A stretch of DNA of 64,000 bases, taken from positions 35,544-99,543 of the forward strand of contig CAJNOI010000167.1 in the NCBI GenBank assembly GCA_905250115.1, written 5' to 3'. The notes below the pieces were generated by a model. That model saw only the letters and a list, made by a program, of their open reading frames with translations, made no database searches and was not told the DNA's origin. Shown one piece after another: positions 56,695-64,000 of this stretch. Position numbers and translations under genes: made by a program. Positions within the stretch are counted from its first letter, which is position 1; each line of letters starts with the position of its first letter. This DNA comes from Adineta steineri. Lineage: Eukaryota; Rotifera; Eurotatoria; Adinetida; Adinetidae.

Positions 56695-57959
56695 TCAAAA
56701 CAAGCGTACACAAACTGATGATTTCTTTGCATTATCATTATCATTATCATCTTCACTGGTTAATTTCTAAAAAAGAAAACAAAGTCTAAAGATTTAAATT
56801 AAGGTAAATATGTATTTTACTTCAATAATATCAGTTAAATATTCACAATGATCCGCAACTGCACGTAAATTATCATTATCTTTACTTAAACCATCAACAA
56901 TTTCATGAAGCTTAAGCAAAAAAAAAGAAAATATTTCATTAAAATAAATTAATTCTTGTTTATATTTCTTACTTGTTGATTTTCACGTGTGACATCATCA
57001 AGTTTAATTCTATAATGTTCAGCCATAATATGCCAATAAGATTCAGGTGCTGTTTCTAAAATAATAAGAAAAAATTTATATTATCTTATACAGTCGAAAA
57101 GTAACATACTTTGAACATATGATTCAAATTCGTTTGTTGACATTCGTGAACCAGCTTTAATAATTGATGGTATATCAATACTTGCTTCTTCAATAGGTAT
57201 TAATTGTTTACAAACAGCATTTCTTTTCTTTATTGTTTGTGTATCATGAATTATAGGTGCATTCTATAAAATAAGTAAAAAGAAAAACTTTCTATCTTCT
57301 GTTATATAGTAGAGATGTGCGGGACCAACCTTTTTAGGTTCCGGTCTCGGCCTCGGTTCTGGTAATTTTTTTCGATCCCGGTACTAGTCCCGGTAAAGCT
57401 TTTATTTTGATCCCGGTCCCGGCTGCGGTCCCAGTAAAGTTTAATTTTTTAGTCACGGTCCCGGGACCGGGACCAGAACTAGTCCCGCTCATCTCTAATA
57501 TCGTCTTAGAGACAGTTAATCCAAAATTATTCAGTGAATTTCTAAAACAGTTTTTCAATACTCGTTTTTAAATTTGTTTAGTGGGCGATTAGCACTTTTT
57601 TTGTCTCATTTTTCTTGAATAAGGTCAACATAGCAAAGGTCATTATATAGCCCCAGATTCAAGTGTTGGGCCCGCAAATTTCTAGTTGCATCGTATTTGA
57701 GCTTTTTTTCAAATTAGAAAAATGATTGTAATAAGTTTTAAGACTAACGAAATTGAGATGAGTAGATTATTACTTAAACTTTCCTTCGCTTCTCATACTA
57801 TTATGTATACTCAAGTTTTTTTTATATAATAAGAAAATAGATCATTTGTGAAACATCTAAGAGTAATATTTCTACCTTTTTCGACGATGATTTTGGTGAA
57901 ATAATTCGATTACTTTCAAAAGTATTAACAGATAATTGTTTAAGTGGTGCTTTTGCCAT
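56695..57959 (-). CDS. Geminin-family paralogue (copy 2)
   Basis: Five exons encode about 160 residues: MAKAPLKQLSVNTFESNRII, a middle segment (KRNAVCKQLIPIEEASIDIP, SRMSTNEFESYV), then the geminin-type coiled coil APESYWHIMAEHYRIKLDDV, TRENQQLHEIVDGLSKDNDN and LRAVADHCEYLTDIIE, and the tail DDNDNDNAKKSSVCVRLF. It shares YW, ENQQLH, the LSK(E/D)N block, HC(D/E)YL and two intron positions with copy 1, so the two are paralogues arranged tail to tail. The first intron (57266-57875) is long and holds a MITE. It may be a CDT1 inhibitor or a GEMC1/multicilin-like regulator; the sequence looks nearer to geminin. Sure of family, unsure of role. Confidence 0.82.
57310..57497. mobile_element. MITE in the first intron of geminin copy 2
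   Basis: TAGAGATGTGCGGGAC at the left and its inverted copy (GTCCCGCTCATCTCTA) at the right match with one mismatch in 16. Inside are several CCGGT/CCCGGT repeats. The flanks ATATAG and ATATCG match at 5 of 6. The terminal motif resembles the hAT element at 62262-62355. Confidence 0.75.
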
Positions 57960-58094
57960 TTCTTGTTTTTTCTAGAATAGTTCAATCTGAAATACAAATA
58001 AGAATATTTCTATTTATTTACAATGTATTAAGTATTCTATACAACAACAACAACAACAACAACAAGAATAACAAGAAAGAAATACATAAAATGT

Positions 58095-58957
58095 TCACAT
58101 TCGACTACGACGTGTTGCTCGTTTGGTTTTTGATTGTAAACTAGTACCAATTGCTGTTGATTTTCCTGTACTTGGACGTATTTTTTGTGTTACATCATTT
58201 GTTCGTCGAGCTTTTTTTATTGCATGATGGCCATTAGATGCATTATTCGAATTATTATTATTACTCGAATCACGAAGAATATTTTCTACTAAATCATCTG
58301 TTATATGACGACCTATATAATTCCAAGCTTTTAATTGTGGATTTTCATTCGAATCTTTTCGAAATTCAATTGTTTTCTTTTCGCTTAAATCATCTAAAAT
58401 TTTAAAATAATTTTAACAAAATACGAAACAAGAATAATTTACAAGCAGTTATTTGTTCATCAAGAGATGTTTTTCGATTCGATGGAAGTATTACTAAATT
58501 AGTTAATTGTCGCCATAAATCAATTTCACGTCTAATGAAAAATAATGGATTTTATTTTATTTTTGATAGAAAAATAAACTAACTTTTTACATATTAAATC
58601 TTCAATAGCTTGATTTTCTTGATTTAAATGTTCTTTTAAATGATTATTTTTTGTTTGAATTGTATCTATTAATTCATCAAGAAGTACATTTGAAGTTTCA
58701 GTTGTCTCATCAATTTTTGGAATATGATCTAAGTAAAGAATAATTTAATGAATTCAATCCTGAAAAATAAGATACATACAAGATCGATAACATGATCGAC
58801 GAGATTTACGAATTGTTCGAAAATCTAAATATACAAAAATATTCGTTAAGAATAAAAGACATACTAAAACTGACCAGTTTTTGAAGTAGCAACTATTTCA
58901 TCTACAGGTGGTAATTGCATTGAAAGAAAAACATCACGAATAGATGTTTCAGTCATG
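58095..58957 (-). CDS. Unrecognised small coiled-coil protein with basic C terminus
   Basis: I cannot name it. Five or so exons encode about 220 residues starting MTETSIRDVFLSMQLPPVDE. A short basic segment (FRTIRKSRRSCYRS) precedes a predicted helix (VLLDELIDTIQTKNNHLKEH, LNQENQAIEDLI), then REIDLWRQLTNLVILPSNRK and a segment ending KAWNYIGRHITDDLVENILR. An Asn-rich spacer leads to a strongly basic tail (KSKTKRATRRSRM by composition, with KKARRTN before it), suggesting nuclear localisation. It lies on the minus strand 136 bp upstream of geminin copy 2. The architecture recalls small kinetochore subunits, but I have no family-level match. Confidence 0.65.
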
Positions 58958-59841
58958 ATAAAAAATTTTCAAATAACGTTCGAAAAAAAAAGTGAACATA
59001 AAAGTTCGAAAAAAAACAAAGACCATATAGTGGACAAATAACGAAATGGCCAGAAGATAGAGGTCAGCAGTGAGTAAATGTATTCTTCCATGAAGGACAG
59101 ATTTGAACAAGGAATTCGTTTCAGTTGGAATATCGTAAAATGAAGTTGTGTATATGATTTGATATTGAATGTACTGTGAAGACAAAGCAATCTTGAGAAT
59201 ATGACTTTGTAATCATCATATTTGGTACTCTAGTTTCATCTTGGAGTTAACTCAAGATCGGAATATTTTATTTTTTTTTGAGTGTTGGAGTTCTCTTATA
59301 TTCACGCTACGACTGTCGTGGTTATGTTATAACGATAGTTTATTATGGATATCATTTTTGAACAGTTCTAAAATGAATTCTAATATATGTAGTCGATTCG
59401 TTCTGTCAACTTTTCGAAATGATATATATCTAATCGTATCATTCTATATTAGTTATCAAATGATGATTCATCAAAAGTATTGTCGATAACTAATATGCAA
59501 GACATCAGATTCATTATGGTCAAAACGTTAAGCCGATTAAAAAAATATGACCATTATCCGTAATACTTTTTACCGATTATTTGTCAGATAATGAATGATC
59601 AAAAAATTTATGATATAGTATGACTTTTATTTGTATTATTATTAATCAAATAATATTCAGCCAAAGAAAAAAAAACTTAATTACTGTCTGTAATCTAAGC
59701 GATAATTTTTTTCTACTGACACTTATTAAATAAGTACAACAAAATTTTTTATCATTTATTTACTAAATAATCACCTGTAATTTGTTTTTATAAATACAAA
59801 AAACTGAAATTTAACATAGTAAATCTATTTAAACTATAAAA
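58958..59841. other. Intergenic
   Basis: About 880 bp of AT-rich DNA between two minus-strand genes. I see no gene, repeat family or structured element. Confidence 0.5.
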
Positions 59842-62800
59842 TCAAAGAATAACACAAGCTGCTGATTTCACTATCGGAACATTTGTATTATATTGTTTAT
59901 CATGTAATTTTGTCGAATTCATAATAAATGACTGTTCATTTATCGTCTTATTGTTTTTTCCCATTAAACCTAGAAATTAGAAAGTAAAATGAATATTTTA
60001 TAATAAATAATAAAAGATATAAACATGCAATGGTTATATAAAGAGATACAGAAAAATAAACTATTGATTTATTTACAATAGATATAAATTATTCTAAAGA
60101 ATTTTGAATTATACGTTTTTTTTTCTTATCGTAAAAGTCATGTCTTACGTTTTGTTAATTGTTGTTCTTCTTCTATTTGATGTCGAGCGTTCATAATGAG
60201 TTCTTTAATTTGTTCTGAAGTAAACTCTTCTGATAATATCTTTGTAGCAGACAAATTAATTTGTATACGATTGACTATAGAAAGAAAATTTTTATATTTT
60301 ATCGATCAATTAATTTAAAAGAAAAGTACCATTTGGTGGAGCTATAACAACTGGATAAAAACCACCAATAGGTTGATAAAGTACTCGAGCATAGCCAACA
60401 GTGTCATTAATAGTTAAATAACAAATAATTAATTGTTCATTTTCTTCTTCAGGAAATAAAATATTCCAACCAATTTTATCACCTTGATTTAAATACTTTG
60501 CACCTGAAATAAAGCATAAATTTTGATGCTATTTACTAGAATTCTAAAAACCTTCATCTGTTGCCCAAAAACGTAAATAATCCTGTTTAAATTCAGATAT
60601 TAACGATGAATTCATAGGTGAAGCTGTACATAATGCAATAGCTATACAAGAAAAAGAAGTTTAAATATGATAATCATAGATAGACATACCAGGTAGTGGT
60701 TCATCATCACTTATTTTATCCAAAAGAATGATTTCAAAATGGTTATATTCTAAACAAAACGATATTATTATTTATATAAATGGCATCGTCCTTTATTTCA
60801 GTGGAAAACTTTCGTTACTAACTAAAAGTTCAGTAAGTGAATCGAACACGAAATGGCATTCAAATATTTATACTCTATGGGTAGTATTCTTTATCTATAC
60901 AAAAATATTTTTGTTGTTACTTTTATTTAAACTGTACGGAGCTTGAATACATAATGATTGATTAATATGTTGTGGTAAAATGAATATTTTTTCTTGTAAA
61001 TCAATCTTTGTTCCATTTGGTACACACCAATCTTCTGGATTGTTCTATAAAATCAACAATAAATTATTCAATTAAATAAACAGAAAATTAACGAACCATA
61101 CAGAAATACGGTGGAATAGCAATTCGTGTTTGCCAATAAATTGATAATTCAACAGGATAATGATTATTTTCAATAAATATTGTTGGAAAATATTCTGAAT
61201 GATCATTTAATGTTAAATAACGTGTACCAATTGGCCGGAAATTTTTACTGAATAAAACAACACTCATATCTTTATTGAAAACTTGTATTTCAACACCCAT
61301 TGTATCACCCTTTTGACATCTATGTCCACGCATATTTCCTATATGTTTACGATTGGAATATAATTTTCCTGTGGAAGAATTGTAACCAACTGTATCTTGA
61401 AGAATTCCTGGTGCTGCTTCATTTAATTTATTTCTTGATGAAGCAACACCAACTATTACTTGACATTGTTGATCTAATAGAAAATTAGATTAGAAATTAG
61501 ATTTTTATACAAGAGAAAATTCGATAATTTACTGATATTATCTAATTCAACGAAAAAGAAACGTCGTTCATAAGTTAATGGTCGATTAAATTGTATATAA
61601 TGAAGAGAATTTTTAGATGTTGGAATAGAAACTCGACAAGCATAATCATTATTATTTAACAAAACTTCATCACTTTTTCGAAATAAATCTTCGGATAAAT
61701 CTACGATAAAATTTTAAATTATCTTACATTAAACAACAAGAATTCATTTGATTTACTTCGTTCATTTTTATCTTTTTGATAAATTTCTATTGCTGGTCCT
61801 AACATTTGTATATATAATCCTTGAAGATTATTAAATTCTTCTTTTGTCAATACATTTTTTCTTTCAATTGATACTTTTGTTGCTGAAATTACAAAATATT
61901 AAATTCAATTCTATATTACTTTATTTTATACCATATGGTTGAAGTAATACAATTGGAACAAAACCACCTTCAGGTTGTAAAACAAAAAGAGCATCAATTA
62001 TTTTATTATTAAACACAACAAAAACAAGACATAATTGTTCAATTTTATCATCTTGACAATTTTCATCATAGAAAATACCCCAACCAATTGTATTTCCCAC
62101 TTTCACTAAACACGAAAAAAATTTATCAACATTGAACAACTAATTATAATTATCTAAATCTCATTCTGACAAATCTACTATCAAGAATTTCAACAACGGC
62201 TGTAATTTCCTCTAATTGATTCTGTATTCTTTAGTTCGTATCTATTGCATTTAAGGGCTCACAGAGATGGGCAACTCCGAGGGTAAGCAACTCCAACTCC
62301 ACTTCAACTTCAGGTAAAAAAGCGTCAACTCCGGAGTTGAAGTTGCCCATCTCTGAGGGTTCATCACATTTCGGAGTAGAAAGATCGATGAAGACTTGAC
62401 ATTATAACTGCTCACTGACACTTTTACTTAGTTACTGGTTCAACAATACTTGCAACATCAAAAGTGTTTTTTCAAACAAAATGAGTTACTTTTTATTTTA
62501 GGAAACCATGTATAATAATCTTTCATTAATGAATATGTTGTTGTTGGTTTTAATGGCTACAAAGAAAAATGAATTTATATTTATTACTATTAATAAAATA
62601 TAATCTTACAGAAAATGTAGCTAATCCAACACTTGCACCTTTGCCATCAAGAGATGAAACTTCTTCTTGTGTAACAATAAAATAAGAAAATGATTTACAT
62701 AATGATACTGGTGATTGAATTGATGAATCTGGTACTTTTGAGAGATTTTCAAAATATCCTGTTTTTAAATTATAACTACTTGATGATGCTCGAATCCATT

Positions 62801-63588
62801 GACAGACAGGTATCTATAAAATTATTTCACATGATATGAAATAAATCATATGTATTTCATACATCAGTAATAGAAGGTAATTGTTCAATAGCATTTGGCC
62901 AAAGAACTGAAATATCAATATGTCCACCTGAAAATGTTATCGTTGGAAAATATCGTTCTTTATTTTCTTCAAAATGATATCTTAAAAATCCAATAATAAA
63001 TATTTTTATACATATATTTTGTTTTCAAAAATTTTACCTTGTAGCAATTGGAAGATTATCATAAAAAATCAGTACTGTCGAATGATGTTCACCAAAATAT
63101 GTAACATAAATTCCTATTGTATTATCGTTACCATATGGACGTCCAAGTGTATTTGCATGAGCTTTCCATGATGTATAAATTCGTCCTATATGACTATGAT
63201 AACCAAGAGAATTATTATATAATCCTATATTCGATTATAAGAATAGATTATAATAATAAATAATAGATTTCACCTGAATGTTTATCAATATCTAAAGGTG
63301 CAATACCAATAGATAATATTGCATGTGGATCTAAAGTTTGTTTGTTTTTTTTAATATTATAGACTATCGAATTATCTTACCATATCTTTGAACTTTGATA
63401 ACAAAATATGGTGTTTTAGATGTAAGTGGTTGAAGTGTTTGAATGATAGCAATCTTATTAAAATTTGTTGCTTTTCTATTTCCATAAGATATATCAACTG
63501 TTTTATCTTTTTTTATTTCATCTATTGTTAATGATTTATTTTTTATGATTATATCACCAATAATACGATAACATGTATCTGTATTCAT
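59842..63588 (-). CDS. SPRYD3-like protein with four SPRY modules and CaaX-like end
   Basis: A multi-exon protein of about 850 residues starting MNTDTCYRIIGDIIIKNKSL. Four SPRY-type beta modules can be read: module 1 (63588-62880, SLGYHSHIGRIYTSWKAHAN, NDNTIGIYV, ERYFPTITFSGGH); module 2 (62820-61925, VGNTIGWGIFYDEN, PEGGFVPIVLLQP); module 3 (61880-60970, VGYNSSTGKLYSNRKHIGNM, CQKGDTMGVEIQVF, SEYFPTIF); module 4 (about 60600-60330, LNQGDKIGWNILFP, PIGGFYPVVIAPP). Motifs resemble SPRYD3. A helical segment follows (EEFTSEQIKELIMNARHQIE) and the protein ends KSAACVIL, a CaaX box of geranylgeranyl type. SPRY domains bind partner proteins; its partner is unknown. The intron at about 62155-62500 holds a hAT-like MITE. 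The upstream exons might continue past 63588, but I see none. Confidence 0.75.
62262..62355. mobile_element. hAT MITE (94 bp) in the SPRY gene
   Basis: Ends CAGAGATGGGCAACTCC and (inverted) CAGAGATGGGCAACTTC; this CAGAGATGGGCAA tip is a typical hAT terminus. Flanks AGGGCTCA (62254-62261) and AGGGTTCA (62356-62363) form a 7 of 8 target duplication. Confidence 0.85.
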
Positions 63589-64000
63589 TATTATAAGTAA
63601 TTTTTTTTTTGAAAGAATATAAAATAAATTTGTACTTTTGTAAATAGATTTGATATCTCAAAACGAAGATGACAAACATTGAGCTTTATTGGTTACAGTT
63701 AAAATTATTGAACAAAAAGAGATGTCGTTCGAAACGAAAATAATGACTTTATAATAAGCTTTTATTTCATTATTGTTCGGAAAAGCTATTTCATAAACAA
63801 TAATATTATTATTACATTTATAAAGAAATCATAGATCTATAGAATAAAAGTTAAATCCAGAGGCTAATTTCGACAATACTAAGTAGATATAATCCATATT
63901 AAAATTATTTATTTTTACCAAACATCTCGCATGAGATTTTATTACTTTGATATATATATATATATTCTATTAGTATTTTTTTATTCTTCACTCTAAATGA
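63589..64000. other. Non-coding window end
   Basis: AT-rich DNA upstream of the SPRY gene with a TA run near 63950. No supported feature. Confidence 0.5.

Overview
The window is animal nuclear DNA: AT-rich, dense in genes, with most introns only about 45-70 bp and spaced by long A/T runs. Every recognisable protein is metazoan. Compact genes, tiny introns, many very short inverted-repeat transposons and telomere-like TGTGGG motifs suggest a bdelloid rotifer (Adineta/Rotaria type). That assignment is inference; no species marker gene is present. A run of exactly 100 N at 32592-32691 is an assembly gap.

Layout. 392-4553 (+): 3' part of polybromo (PBRM1). 5607-8621 (-): DEAD-box helicase DDX5/DDX17. 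8927-9845 (+) ZFAND2 and 9942-10560 (+) PAGR1, only 96 bp apart and possibly one transcript unit. 10650-11711 (-): an intronless MLH3-like gene holding only the C-terminal endonuclease half. 12514-18436 (-): a large coiled-coil protein, probably centlein. 18860-20255 (+): Lys/Glu-rich nuclear protein. 20653-21726 (-): secreted DNase I family enzyme. 22418-30867 (-): supervillin with two possible first exons. 31-34.3 kb: non-coding. 34316-35218 (+): METTL24-like membrane methyltransferase. 36367-37908 (+): secreted chitin-binding/EGF repeat protein with a TATA promoter. 37.9-41 kb: very AT-rich, with two telomere-like hairpins. 41006-41357 (+): UQCRQ. 41594-42827 (+): TSSC4. 43092-44019 (-): NUDT21. 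47035-53650 (+): the synaptic active-zone protein RIM. 54591-55115 (-) BORCS8, head to head with 55327-55946 (+) geminin, which converges on a second geminin gene at 56695-57959 (-). 58095-58957 (-): unrecognised coiled-coil/basic protein. 59842-63588 (-): SPRYD3-like protein with four SPRY modules and a CaaX-like end.

The genes are housekeeping or neuronal/cytoskeletal and do not form one pathway. Themes that recur are chromatin (PBRM1, PAGR1), RNA processing (DDX5, NUDT21, TSSC4), actin/membrane and secretion (supervillin, RIM, BORCS8) and replication/repair (geminin pair, MLH3). The most notable signals are: a 608-bp intron in DDX5 at what appears to be the ancient autoregulatory intron position, carrying an in-frame poison-exon candidate; the ATPase-less MLH3; an inverted geminin duplication; alternative MG-starting N-termini of supervillin; and at least nine tiny MITE-like elements, five with hAT-type 8-bp target duplications.
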